Notes under the pieces: generated by a model
Told to the model about the DNA's origin: nothing
Databases searched by the model: none
The model's input: the letters and a program-made list of their open reading frames with translations, nothing else
Made by a program: the position numbers and the translations under genes
Shown here: positions 7,596-16,192 of the stretch, in pieces
How positions within the stretch are numbered: the stretch's first letter is position 1
How the letters are laid out: each line of letters starts with the position of its first letter
Assembly (NCBI RefSeq): GCF_002860365.1
Contig: NZ_NMWT01000001.1
Coordinates: 86,567 to 150,566, forward strand
From: Bifidobacterium parmae
Lineage (GTDB): Bacteria; Actinomycetota; Actinomycetes; Actinomycetales; Bifidobacteriaceae
Length of the DNA: 64,000 bases
Direction of reading: 5' to 3'

Positions 7596-9369
7596 CTATG
7601 AGATATATTGTTCCGTTGCGAGATTGCGATAAAATGGTGCCGTTTTAAAAAGTTGTTTATGGGTTCCCGATCCGATAATCCGCCCTTGATTAAGTACATA
7701 TATAAGATCGGAGTCAATTATCGTGGCGAGTCGATGCGCAACGATAATAAAAGTGCGGCCTTCTACCTGAGTCAATAGCTGAGTGATAAGGCGTTCGTTA
7801 TCGGCGTCCAGGTTTGCGGTGGCTTCGTCGAGCAGGATGATTTTTGCCGTGGAAAGAAGGGCGCGGGCTATGGCGAGTCTTTGGCGTTCTCCGCCTGATA
7901 GCATGATTCCGTTTTCCCCTATCTGCATATCAAGACCTTTGTCGGATCGATCTAGCAGATGGGAGAGATTCACGGATTCCAATACCCGTCGGCATTCATC
8001 ATCGCTACAATCGTTTGATCCGAGAAGTAGGTTCTCTCGTATGCTACCGGACAGTGCCGGTGAATCCTGTTCCACGTATGCGATGTGGCTGCGTAAATCG
8101 TCTCGATCACAGGTTGTTATGTCCTTACCGAGTACATTGATATTTCCGCTGGAAGGATCATAGAAACGTTCGATAAGTTGCAGGATCGTGCTTTTCCCTG
8201 CCCCTGAGGGCCCGACAAGTGCCGTGACACTTCCTTGGGATATGGAGAGATTCAGGTCACGCAGAATTGGTTTGGATCCATAGGAGAAGTAGACGTGTTG
8301 GAATTCCACCGCTGGCGGACGGGGCCCGCTGTGTGCCAGCGGCATATGTTCATTGATTGTTGCGACGACGGTGTCAGAGTCCTTTTCTTCGGGAATATCC
8401 AATATTTCCCGTATACGGTTCATTGCGGCCATTGAATTGCCGATTTGTGAGCCTGCGTAAATGATCTGGCTGAGCGGTGAGATGCTGATGAACAGCAACA
8501 TGATGAACTGAGTAAGTTTCTCTACGGATAGCAGCCCTGTGGTTACGCGCCATAATCCCAGACCGAACACAATGATAGCTGCGAGTTGCAGGGCTATCGT
8601 GGCCAGTGGATTGACGATCGACTGGATTTTGGCAATCTTGAGTCCGGACAGGCGGACGCGGTTGATCAAGGCGGCAATAACCTTATTCTCGTTCTCGAAG
8701 CCGTTTGAAGCGCGTATGGTGCGGATGCCGGCGAGATCACGATTGAGCGTGGAGGTAAGGTCGCCGAGCGTGTATTGGCTGTCATAGCTTGCTCGTTCGA
8801 TGAATTTAGCGGACAGCAGCATGAGCGTGAATACCGTAAGGAGCAAGGTGATCGCTGTGCCGAATAGGATCGGGTCAAGCATTGCCATAAACGCAGCGGA
8901 ACCGATGACGGTGATGAAACCTGATGCAAGGGCTGATGTGCACTGCATGAATGCATTACGCAGTTGTGAGGTGTCGTTGCCGACACGGCTGAGCAGGTCG
9001 CCGGAGTCACGTTGATCGTATTCGCGTATGGGCAGACGTAGCAGGTGTTTGCTTAGTGCGAGACGAGCATCCCTTACGATATCCTCCCCTGTGCTCTGCA
9101 ATTGGTAGTTCTGTAGGGCTGATATAGCTCCTGAAGCGGTGACGAGATAACAGCATTCCGGCAATGACGGGCCACTGGGGAACCTGGAATACACCATTCT
9201 GGAAGAAGTTGGTCATGTACTTAGGCACGAGCAGCGTCATAACGGCTCCTATGGCTCCAAGACATAGGATGAGTGCCAGCCGTCCTCGGTATTTTCGGAG
9301 AGGAGAAATCAGATTGTACATGGAGGCATGTTTCATGTGCATGGTGTCGTCCGGGTCGTTGGCGGTCAT
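7596..9369 (-). pseudogene. Lasso peptide ABC exporter (permease-ATPase), frameshifted
   Basis: Two reading frames together make one half-transporter of about 590 residues. Frame one (ATG at 9369) encodes a cytoplasmic start and the first transmembrane helices, ending PVIAGMLL. Frame two resumes LVTASGAISALQ, continues through the remaining helices, and then has an ATPase domain with Walker A GPSGAGKST, signature LSGGERQR, Walker B IILLDEA and an H-loop VAHR. Skipping a single base near 9147 joins them perfectly, and no homopolymer is there. The ATG overlaps the stop of the B2 protease gene by 4 bp, so it is the D gene of the lasso operon. It could be a genuine mutation, a sequencing error, or less likely recoding. 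Confidence 0.82.
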
Positions 9370-9794
9370 TGCGTATCTTTCCGTTCGGAACTGGTTCTGG
9401 TGATGGTGTACCGTCTGACGGCATCAGGTTCGCCGATGGGTATGCCGTTGGCTTCGACCCAGGCGTGTGCGCGAAAGGGACGATCGGTGAACCCGGTGCA
9501 CCATGTGACGGATCGGCGAGATATGCGGCATGCCGCCGCCGTGGAGAGCGACCGAAGCAGACAACCCTGCTGGCTGCGGCATCTGCGGCTTACCGAACAT
9601 ACGGCGTTGCGGTAACGCTTCGCCATGTCGGCATCGGCTGGCGGATACCGTTCGGACCACGTTTCAAGCCGGCGGCAGAACTTTCCGATTCGTTGTCGTT
9701 CCATCCGTCTTCCGATAATGATGGCAATCAGCGCCACCAGGCGGTCGTGAAAGTTGACGCGTGTGGTTGCTTCCGGCTGTAGAGGGATACTCAT
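9366..9794 (-). CDS. Lasso peptide leader peptidase (B2, transglutaminase-like)
   Basis: A 142-residue protein starting at the ATG at 9794, which overlaps the stop of the B1 gene (ATGA). It matches the McjB C-terminal protease family: a catalytic Cys in SQQGCLLRSL, a His in HAWVEANG, and an acidic residue in GEPDA a few residues later. These form the Cys-His-Asp site that removes the lasso leader before ring closure. The longer upstream open frame overlaps B1 and lacks a ribosome-binding site. It works with the RRE protein B1 and the cyclase C encoded just upstream. Confidence 0.85.
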   Translation of the reverse strand: MSIPLQPEATTRVNFHDRLVALIAIIIGRRMERQRIGKFCRRLETWSERYPPADADMAKRYRNAVCSVSRRCRSQQGCLLRSLSTAAACRISRRSVTWCTGFTDRPFRAHAWVEANGIPIGEPDAVRRYTITRTSSERKDTQ

Positions 9795-10063
9795 AGGCGC
9801 ACGTGCTTCCCTATATCGGCGAGGAATCGTTCCGTATCCCGGACGATGATTTGTCTGTCGGTCTGATATTCTTCGGCGATTGCGTTCATGCAATCCTCGA
9901 CGGTTTTGCCGTGCATCAGACCGTCGAGGATGATTCGGCCTATTTCGTTGACCTGCAGGTATTCGCCGGTGTCGTTGACGAATACGATTGCCCCTCCCTC
10001 TTTGGGATATAGGGATATCTGGTCTTTCAGGCTGGTGTTCGCCATCGTGTTATCGGTTTGCAT
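9791..10063 (-). CDS. Lasso peptide RRE protein (B1, PqqD-like)
   Basis: A 90-residue PqqD-like RiPP recognition element. The fold signature is a short beta-hairpin region (AIVFVNDTGEYLQVNEIGRIIL) followed by helices (LDGLMHGKTVEDCMNAIAEEY). The family binds the leader peptide and presents it to the B2 protease and the cyclase. The ATG at 10063 is 14 bp inside the cyclase gene, behind GGAAAGGTGG. Overlaps on both sides give a tightly coupled operon. Confidence 0.85.
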   Translation of the reverse strand: MQTDNTMANTSLKDQISLYPKEGGAIVFVNDTGEYLQVNEIGRIILDGLMHGKTVEDCMNAIAEEYQTDRQIIVRDTERFLADIGKHVRL

Positions 10064-11642
10064 GTCTTAGCCACCTTTCCACTGCCGCGACTCGTTGCAT
10101 TTCAAACAGAAACGTGATGTCAGGCATCGGCATGGAAGCTCGACGCCGTACGGCTGGTATATCGATCAGTCCTTCTTCGTCCAGCACTCCGCCGGCGATT
10201 GAGTCGAGCAGCGTGTCTTTCGAGCGTTGCCATGCCAGATACAGTGAATATGAGTGATCGCCTTTGACGGGACGCCGGAATATCGTTTCGGGGACTATAC
10301 CCTTGAGCGCCCGGTACAATACGGCTTTGTGTAGATTTCCCTCGGTGCGTGCACTGATTGGGGCGCATAGCGCATAGCCCACGATTCCACGGTCCAGGTA
10401 GGGGGAGCGGAACGTTATGTCGTCGGAGGCGAACGTCCGATTAACCTGATTGAGCATTCGTGCCTGCATTGACAGAGAGTAGAGCGCCTGATGACGGCTT
10501 CGGTCGGGGCTTAATGGCCGAATGTCGGCGTGTTTCAATTGTGATTCAATGGCGCCATATAGGGTATCCCTGGCTTTCGCGGTCAGGAATTCGGGAATGC
10601 GTATGGCATCGTGCCATCCACAAGGCGAGGAGCGATGGCCATGATCTTGTTCCGCGTCCAGGAGCGATGACCGTAATTCCTCATGCAGATCGGTGCTGTC
10701 GGTCAGATCGAGAATTGCCTGATAGGGTGGGACCCGGTAATCGGCGCTGTATTGTCTTCGAATGTCCCGTAGCCGCAGCGGGTGTTCCCGCAGACAACTC
10801 CATGATGAGGATGGCATGGATGCGAACAGCTCGTCTCCTCCGAAACCCGTGACATGGATACGGCTTGTGTCTGCTTCCATTTCGGAGATTCGGCTGAGAT
10901 AGCCTTCGATATCGCTCCAGAAGACCGGTTCTTCAGGTATCTCTCTGTTGGGATATTCGGCTGTGGATTCGAATGATCTGTTTCCATCCACGACTCGGCC
11001 GATTTTGATGAGTGGCATCCGAACGTCCTCGGAGATTCGCTCGGCCCATCGGGAATCCTGATTCATTGGATCGTCGGGTGTTTCATGATACAGGGGCATA
11101 CGAACCCCCTCACTGGCGAAGATGTATGCGATGGCGGCGGAATCCACTCCTCCGGACACATCGGCGGATAGTGGTGCCTCATTGCGCCACTCATCCGCGA
11201 TCGTCAGGAAACGGCTCCTTAGCGATGCCAGAATTACGTCGTTTGAAACATGTTTTATGGGTGAAGGTTCCGCTCTCGTATATCGCGGCCTATTGGATTT
11301 GTCGAGGTGCAGTGTGGTTGCGGCGGGTACGGAATGTATGTTCCTCCATGGGGATTTGTCCCCTCGCAGGCTGTCAGGGAGCGAAGGCAGCAGATCCATG
11401 ATGATGCGTTCCAGGTCAAGATCGGCGTTCGTGATGCTTGCAAGCCGGAAGGCGCTGTCCGACAGGAGCACTTCATCTTCGGAGACGGTCCAGAACATGC
11501 GATCGCCACTCAACAGAGGAACCTGGACGCATGTTCCCTCGTCATTGATGCTGATGGAGGCGGGAAGCTTCGAACGGTCCGTCGGCTTCCCGCCGCGGAC
11601 AATCACGGTACGGTTTGGGTTCTTATGCGTAAACGGCATCAC
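10050..11642 (-). CDS. Lasso peptide cyclase (asparagine synthetase-like, C)
   Basis: A 530-residue member of the AsnB-like lasso cyclase family. The synthetase half has the ATP pyrophosphatase loop SADVSGGVDSAA near residue 165; the N-terminal part is a degraded glutaminase-like domain without the catalytic N-terminal cysteine. It adenylates the ring aspartate side chain of the precursor and closes the macrolactam with the core N-terminus. The start is GTG at 11642 (directly followed by ATG) after AGGG. The gene lies 51 bp downstream of the precursor gene. Confidence 0.9.
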   Translation of the reverse strand: MMPFTHKNPNRTVIVRGGKPTDRSKLPASISINDEGTCVQVPLLSGDRMFWTVSEDEVLLSDSAFRLASITNADLDLERIIMDLLPSLPDSLRGDKSPWRNIHSVPAATTLHLDKSNRPRYTRAEPSPIKHVSNDVILASLRSRFLTIADEWRNEAPLSADVSGGVDSAAIAYIFASEGVRMPLYHETPDDPMNQDSRWAERISEDVRMPLIKIGRVVDGNRSFESTAEYPNREIPEEPVFWSDIEGYLSRISEMEADTSRIHVTGFGGDELFASMPSSSWSCLREHPLRLRDIRRQYSADYRVPPYQAILDLTDSTDLHEELRSSLLDAEQDHGHRSSPCGWHDAIRIPEFLTAKARDTLYGAIESQLKHADIRPLSPDRSRHQALYSLSMQARMLNQVNRTFASDDITFRSPYLDRGIVGYALCAPISARTEGNLHKAVLYRALKGIVPETIFRRPVKGDHSYSLYLAWQRSKDTLLDSIAGGVLDEEGLIDIPAVRRRASMPMPDITFLFEMQRVAAVERWLRHANR

Positions 11643-11693
11643 GTTTCCCTATCCTGATACAGCTAGGGATCATCAATATATGCAGGGTTTCGG

Positions 11694-11822
11694 TCAGTTC
11701 GATCCCCAAGGGAACGGGGCCTTGGCTCCGCCAACATCGACATAGTTGCCGAACCATACGCCATTGGTTGCTTCCTTGAATGATGCGATGACCTCAACGA
11801 CAGGAGGCACATAATCCTTCAT
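11694..11822 (-). CDS. Lasso peptide precursor (A)
   Basis: A 42-residue peptide starting at the ATG at 11822 behind GAGGAG. The leader carries YVPPVVEV and ends FKEATNG, fitting the actinobacterial pattern YxxPx(L/V)...F...T-x-G with Thr at position -2. The predicted core starts with Gly1 (GVWFGNYVD), has Asp9 correctly placed for a nine-residue ring, and ends FPWGSN, giving a 22-residue lasso peptide. Bulky residues in the tail (Phe, Trp near the C-terminus) could lock the thread. It is first in the A-C-B1-B2-D operon, about 60 nt after the predicted transcript start. Confidence 0.92.
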   Translation of the reverse strand: MKDYVPPVVEVIASFKEATNGVWFGNYVDVGGAKAPFPWGSN

Positions 11823-11912
11823 CTTCGTTCTCCTCATGTTCTGTATATGGAACCGGATTGCATGCCGGTGCATGCCATTCCAGTTAACCTGATTTGGATG
11901 GTACATCCAAGA

Positions 11913-11958
11913 ATGTGTTTGGTGTTTGTCATCTTCGGATGACAAACACCAAACACAT
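11913..11958 (-). promoter_or_regulatory. 46-bp perfect inverted repeat with regulon core, upstream of lasso precursor
   Basis: A perfect palindrome except for the central 4 bases (TTCG). The core TGTCATCTTCGGATGACA is at 11927-11944, centre 11935.5. The -10-like TTAACT at 11882-11887 begins 49 bp from the centre. The element also sits just after the stop of the upstream ABC ATPase gene and could terminate that transcript. Confidence 0.8.
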
Positions 11959-11992
11959 GGACCTATGGGAGCGGGTGATCCGCCGGCGTTTT

Positions 11993-12676
11993 TCAGTCTT
12001 CCTTCCAGAGCTGGCCGCGGGAACCCTCTTTTACCACGGTGCCTTTATCCAGTACCACAACATCATCGGTAATCGGCTTCAGTCTGCCGTCCGGTTCGGA
12101 TGCGATGAGCACCGCAACGCCACGATTCGCCTGCTTCCGTATCTGCTCGCAGATCCAATTCGTGCCCGATTGATCAAGTGCCTGGAGCGGTTCGTCTACG
12201 ATCAGGGCTTTGGGGTTGGGAAGCAGAGCTATAGCGAATCGCATTTTGAGGACATCGATCGGGGTGAGATCGCGGAGCTTGACGGTGAGAAGATTCTGCA
12301 GTTCGGTCATGTGAACGATGCCGTCAAGAACCGGATTAGGTGTTCTGGCCCAGAGCGCTTTCCAACGAAGATAGGTTCCGGCCGAGTAATACGGGGACAG
12401 TGAAATAGCTTCGGGCATTGCATTCACAACGTTTTTGGGTATACGGGATGTGCCATAGGGTTTGCCACAGGTGTATATGCATCCGGAATCCGGGATATCC
12501 AGTCCCAACAGCATCCGGAGAACAGTTGTTTTGCCGGCGTCATGTGGCCCCATCAGAACGGTGACTCGACCTGCATAGGCGGCAAATGAGATCCCATGCA
12601 ATTCGCGACCGGCATGATTGAATGAGACGCTCTCAAACGCGATGATGGGTGAAGCCGAATCGGGCAGCTGGCACAT
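11993..12676 (-). CDS. Lone ABC ATPase with degenerate signature motif
   Basis: A 227-residue nucleotide-binding protein starting at the ATG at 12676 (AAAGGA site). Walker A is GPHDAGKTT and Walker B is ALIVDEP, so ATP binding looks intact. The usual LSGGQ signature is replaced by LTPIDVLKMRF and the Q-loop region is unusual, so ATPase cycling may be altered. No permease gene is adjacent. It lies between the lasso precursor and the two-component system and has its own palindrome and a -10-like TTAACT, so it is probably co-regulated. Possible roles are immunity or export with a permease encoded elsewhere. Confidence 0.7.
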   Translation of the reverse strand: MCQLPDSASPIIAFESVSFNHAGRELHGISFAAYAGRVTVLMGPHDAGKTTVLRMLLGLDIPDSGCIYTCGKPYGTSRIPKNVVNAMPEAISLSPYYSAGTYLRWKALWARTPNPVLDGIVHMTELQNLLTVKLRDLTPIDVLKMRFAIALLPNPKALIVDEPLQALDQSGTNWICEQIRKQANRGVAVLIASEPDGRLKPITDDVVVLDKGTVVKEGSRGQLWKED

Positions 12677-12719
12677 CGTTTTCCTTTCTTCGATTGACCC
12701 GAGCCGCAATAATCGAAGT

Positions 12720-12729
12720 CCCCCCCCCC
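12720..12729 (-). repeat. Ten-base poly-C (poly-G on minus strand) tract in the ABC ATPase leader
   Basis: Ten consecutive C residues lie in the 5' untranslated region of the minus-strand ABC ATPase gene, 44 bp before its start codon and downstream of the predicted promoter. Tracts of this length are prone to slippage. Confidence 0.85.
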
Positions 12730-12854
12730 TAACGGTTTTTGGATACTGCCCTATCTTAGGGGATGGCAAAAGTGACGTGATATATGCTAGGTTTGTTCCG
12801 TTCGCTTGAGCGACGGATATAGACAGTTAACCAGTTCGCTCTATTTCTCAATAA

Positions 12855-12902
12855 AAGGATTGTGGTGTTTGTCATCTTCAGATGACAAACACCACAATCC
12901 TT
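12855..12902 (-). promoter_or_regulatory. 48-bp perfect inverted repeat with regulon core, upstream of lone ABC ATPase
   Basis: The core TGTCATCTTCAGATGACA is at 12870-12887, centre 12878.5, extended by perfectly paired arms to 48 bp. On the minus strand the arm is followed by TTTATT, so it can also terminate the response-regulator transcript that ends at 12922. The -10-like TTAACT at 12825-12830 starts 49 bp from the centre, identical in sequence and spacing to the lasso promoter. The resulting leader would be about 140 nt. Confidence 0.8.
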
Positions 12903-12921
12903 GAGATGAATATCGTGATCT

Positions 12922-13629
12922 TTATGCTGGTTTGCCGCCTGTTATTTGGTCCAACCCCGATTGATACCAGGCTATGGCGATTTGGACTCGGTCTCGCATA
13001 TGCATTCTGGCCAATATGCGGCTTACCGTGCGTCGTACCGATGTCGTTTCGATGAATAGGCGCTCCGCGATTTCCTGATTGGACAAGCCTGCCGCCACGA
13101 GTTCCGCGACTTCATGTTCCCGCTTGGAAAGTCCGTCGAATAGGCTCCGTAGCAGCTTGATACGGGTGTTGTCCGATATGGGGCGAACCCCGCGATTGAG
13201 CACTTCACCGGTGATTCTCGGTGTCAATACTGCATCTCCGTTATGCACGGCGTGTACGGCGTCACGTAGCTGTTTGGGGGTTGCGTCCTTGAGCAGGAAT
13301 CCGGATGCCCCTCGCGCCAATCCGTCGAAGGCGTAATCGTCCTCATCATATGTGGTCAGGATCAATATTTGGATTTGGGGGAATTGCTCCTTGATGATGC
13401 CCGTCGCCTCTATGCCGTCCATGACGGGCATGCGCACGTCCATCAGAATCACGTCAGGCAGTTGCTGCGGTGATTGCCGTAGGAATTCGATTGCTTGGGC
13501 GCCATCCGCGGCCTGTGAGCTGACGATGATGTTCGGATCGTTGTTCAGCATCATCATGAAGCCGGTTCGCGCCCCTCGCATGTCATCGACCAGCATGACC
13601 TTGATGATGTCGTCTCTTGCATCCTTCAT
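12922..13629 (-). CDS. NarL/LuxR-family response regulator
   Basis: A 235-residue two-domain regulator. The receiver domain (about 10-125) has the acidic pocket VDD, the phospho-acceptor Asp in ILMDVRMP and the conserved Lys in LLKDA. The LuxR-type HTH (about 165-225) reads LSKREHEVAELVAAGLSNQEIAE. It lies 16 bp after the histidine kinase gene. NarL-type regulators bind short palindromes as dimers, so it is the obvious candidate for the TGTCATCT-NN-AGATGACA sites at the peptide promoters, including the kinase's own. That link is inference from position and symmetry. Confidence 0.9.
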   Translation of the reverse strand: MKDARDDIIKVMLVDDMRGARTGFMMMLNNDPNIIVSSQAADGAQAIEFLRQSPQQLPDVILMDVRMPVMDGIEATGIIKEQFPQIQILILTTYDEDDYAFDGLARGASGFLLKDATPKQLRDAVHAVHNGDAVLTPRITGEVLNRGVRPISDNTRIKLLRSLFDGLSKREHEVAELVAAGLSNQEIAERLFIETTSVRRTVSRILARMHMRDRVQIAIAWYQSGLDQITGGKPA

Positions 13630-13645
13630 GGTTCTTCCGTTTCTT

Positions 13646-14998
13646 TCAGGGGATTAGTGCCTTGACCGTCCAGCCATTGCCGTATGGCCCATAGGACAGG
13701 GTGCCGCCCATTTTCGCAAGGCGTTGGGAGAGTCGTTGCAGTCCGGTTCCACCTGTCGGCTTCCTGTTTTGACCGGATGCCTCGCCGGTGGTGTCGTGTC
13801 CGGAGACGTGTCCATCGTTGCGGATCGTGATTGCTGTTCCGCCATCACGGTAATGATTCCAGGAGACGGCAATGCGGGTCAGTCCCGCGCCGTGCCGAAG
13901 GGCATTGGTCAGTGCCTCGCGAGTGACGGCGAAGCATAAATCCGAACGGCGGGGATCCTCGACGCGTCTTCCTGTTTCGGTGAACACGACGATGATTCCG
14001 GTTGAGCGTATGTGTTCCAGTACTGGTCTGATATCGTCCCAATCCCGTAAACGCAGGATGTCATCCTGATTCACTGGTTCAAGACCGATCTGTTCCAAAG
14101 ACGGCTGCGATTCTTCTTCATTGAAGACCTTTAAGATGCGGCGCGTATCGCCCAGACTGTCCTTCGCAATCGATGTGATCTCCGCTAAGACATCGGCCAG
14201 TTGCGAGTCGGAATAGCCGCCGTTCCTTATGCAGTCCTCGCCTCCCTGCGATAACGCGATGATCGAGGTCAATCCATGGCCGACACTGTCATGCAACTCG
14301 TTGGCCATGCGAAGGCGCCGTTCCGTACGATTCCTCTCCTCCGCCAGTATTGCGGTCTTTCGCCGTGCTTCAGACAGCAGTCTATTCGCCGTTCGCCGGT
14401 CCCGCGCTATGGACAACAGTGAGGATGCGATGCCGGCCAAAGCGACGGAATACAGTAACGCCAAATACTGAGGCTGTAGATAGGAGGGATAGATGCATTG
14501 CATTGCGATCATGCAGATCATGGCCAGATCGCACATGGCCTGAGCATACAGGGGAAGCCGAATGCACAGATAAAGCACCAGGATAAGCGCGACCTGCGTG
14601 TATGAGTGCAGGCCAACGCCGAACAGGACGCCCAGAGAGAGCTCAATGAATTCCAAGGCCAGCAACGCCACGGGGCTTCTGGACCTTAACGTCACGTTTG
14701 TGGCTCCTAAAACCAGCAGTATGAGGAAGTACCATATTCCCGCTCCTTCGTTGAGGAACCGGATAAACGAATATCCTGTGCCGATTGCCATCCGCTCTTT
14801 CACATAATCGCGGATCAGCACGCCCATCGTGCCAACGATGCAGATCAGAGTCGTCGTGAAACGAAGCAGGCGTTCCCCTTTGAGCTGACGAAGCCATAGG
14901 ATCAATCGATCCCGTGGGGTGACGGCCAGCGTTTGTCCCCCATCTGATGACTTACCCCGGCGTGAGCCCATAATGAGGCGGTTCCTCGCAACCTGCAC
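13646..14998 (-). CDS. Membrane histidine kinase (HisKA_3 class)
   Basis: A 450-residue sensor kinase. About six hydrophobic helices fill residues 45-200. Then come a dimerisation/phospho-acceptor region with His in NELHDSVGHGL (near residue 240) and a HATPase domain with an N-box REALTNALRHG and a glycine-rich GGTGLQRLSQRL. The GTG at 14998 follows GAAGG; an ATG 27 bp downstream is an alternative start. There is no large extracellular sensor domain, so the membrane helices themselves may sense the signal, as in peptide-responsive kinases of bacteriocin loci. Pairs with the downstream response regulator. Confidence 0.88.
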   Translation of the reverse strand: MQVARNRLIMGSRRGKSSDGGQTLAVTPRDRLILWLRQLKGERLLRFTTTLICIVGTMGVLIRDYVKERMAIGTGYSFIRFLNEGAGIWYFLILLVLGATNVTLRSRSPVALLALEFIELSLGVLFGVGLHSYTQVALILVLYLCIRLPLYAQAMCDLAMICMIAMQCIYPSYLQPQYLALLYSVALAGIASSLLSIARDRRTANRLLSEARRKTAILAEERNRTERRLRMANELHDSVGHGLTSIIALSQGGEDCIRNGGYSDSQLADVLAEITSIAKDSLGDTRRILKVFNEEESQPSLEQIGLEPVNQDDILRLRDWDDIRPVLEHIRSTGIIVVFTETGRRVEDPRRSDLCFAVTREALTNALRHGAGLTRIAVSWNHYRDGGTAITIRNDGHVSGHDTTGEASGQNRKPTGGTGLQRLSQRLAKMGGTLSYGPYGNGWTVKALIP

Positions 14999-15082
14999 CT
15001 TACGCCTTCTTCGTTGTCCGAAAATACAGCTTTCCCATTATCTACGATTCGAGGCTCGCATGTCCATGACTTGGCTCCTGTT

Positions 15083-15100
15083 TGACATCTATGAATGACA
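15083..15100 (-). promoter_or_regulatory. Variant regulon palindrome upstream of the histidine kinase
   Basis: TGACATCTATGAATGACA matches the consensus at 15 of 18 positions. The centre 15091.5 is 50 bp from a good -10-like GATAAT at 15037-15042 and 93.5 bp from the kinase start. This suggests autoregulation of the two-component system. Confidence 0.55.
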
Positions 15101-15483
15101 ATAACTTACGCGGACTTCCCGCTCCGCTTGCGGAGAGAATGCTCCAGGCGGGGCCGTTCGACATACTCTCCGCAATCGGCGCGGGGACGCGGCCCCGGGC
15201 CATGCGCTACGCGCATGACCGTGCTGTCTGGCCGCTCGCACGCTCGCGGCGGTGGGCCGCGCGGAATCTGACGAGGGGTTTGCGGCCACCACCAGCATGC
15301 CATGCGCTCCGTCTGCGTTCCCTGCGCCGTGTCCCGCGCCGCTCCCGTGCCTGCGCTGCGACGGCGAACCAGCATGCCGTCTTCGCTACGGCCCGGATCG
15401 TCGCGGTCCACGCCTCCGGTCTCTCCGCCTACGCGCATGGCAGGCGGGTGGTGTCCGAAATGGAAACCACACGGAAAGGACCG
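15101..15483. other. Intergenic, no supported gene
   Basis: A GC-rich 383-bp stretch between the two-component system and the conjugative element. The open frame that extends the downstream gene into it has no ribosome-binding site and an arginine-rich composition typical of non-coding GC-rich DNA. It marks the left edge of the plus-strand conjugation block, and I see no att repeat or recombinase. Confidence 0.5.
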
Positions 15484-16104
15484 ATGGACATGAACGACAT
15501 GGTGGATACCCGCACGGCGGGAACCGGACTGGCGAAACGCGTACGCGACGGGTTCCTTCAGGACCGGCGTGAACTTGGCCCGGCGCAAGCGGCCGACAAG
15601 TGGTTCGCGCCCCTGATGGACAGGTGGAACGGCCTGCTGTCGCGCGACGAGGGCGGTTTCTCCCATGAGGAGCGCGTCACGCTGGCGGTGTTGATGACCG
15701 AGTGCCTGAGCATGCGGGACGCGCTGATACTCGCATCGCTGCGCGAAATGGGCGGCGGCGAACTGCACATGCTGTACGCCCAGCCGCATTCGATGGAATC
15801 GGCGGCCGTGGTCATGCGCGAACTGTCACGGGCGTTCAAGGACGCCGACTACCAGCCGGACACGCGACGCGGGGAACGCGCGACGGCGTTGCTGGAATCA
15901 GTGACGGCCGACGCCCCGGACGGATACGAGGCGCAGCCGATGGCGTCGTGCGCGTACCTGCTGTGGATGGCCGACCGTTCGACCGCCGCCGCGGTGCGCG
16001 CGCTCAAGGCCTTGGCCTTGGACGACGACTGTTCGCTGGCATCCCTCGTGCTCGCGGCCAGCGAACACGGCATCCGCCCCGCATGGACGGAACGCCGCCA
16101 CTGA
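15484..16104 (+). CDS. DUF4192-like protein
   Basis: A 206-residue soluble protein; the ATG at 15484 follows GGAAAGGA. The C-terminal third (ASCAYLLWMADRSTAAAVRALKALALDDDCSLASLVLAAS, here as separate helices) resembles the end of DUF4192 proteins, which are actinobacterial and of unknown function. It precedes ParB, separated by an attenuator-like hairpin, and such genes recur in actinobacterial mobile elements. The middle carries a helical segment around MRDALILASLREMGGGE. Confidence 0.55.
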   Translation: MDMNDMVDTRTAGTGLAKRVRDGFLQDRRELGPAQAADKWFAPLMDRWNGLLSRDEGGFSHEERVTLAVLMTECLSMRDALILASLREMGGGELHMLYAQPHSMESAAVVMRELSRAFKDADYQPDTRRGERATALLESVTADAPDGYEAQPMASCAYLLWMADRSTAAAVRALKALALDDDCSLASLVLAASEHGIRPAWTERRH

Positions 16105-16126
16105 GCGTCGGACGCGGATTCAATCC

Positions 16127-16158
16127 GGTCGGGGCTTCCGACGTCGGAAACCCCGACC
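16127..16158 (+). terminator. Hairpin with T tract before parB-like gene
   Basis: Outer 8-bp arms 16127-16134/16151-16158 with an inner TCCGACGTCGGA palindrome, followed after a short gap by TTTTTT at 16172-16177. It lies between the DUF4192 stop and the ParB ribosome-binding site. Confidence 0.75.
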
Positions 16159-16192
16159 AATCCCAATCATCCGTTTTTTCAAGGAGACAATC

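Noticed and set aside
15082-15483. N-terminal extension of the DUF4192-like gene, back to an ATG at 15082
   Set aside because: The sequence is Arg/Ala-rich noise and the ATG overlaps the kinase operator; a good ribosome-binding site precedes 15484.
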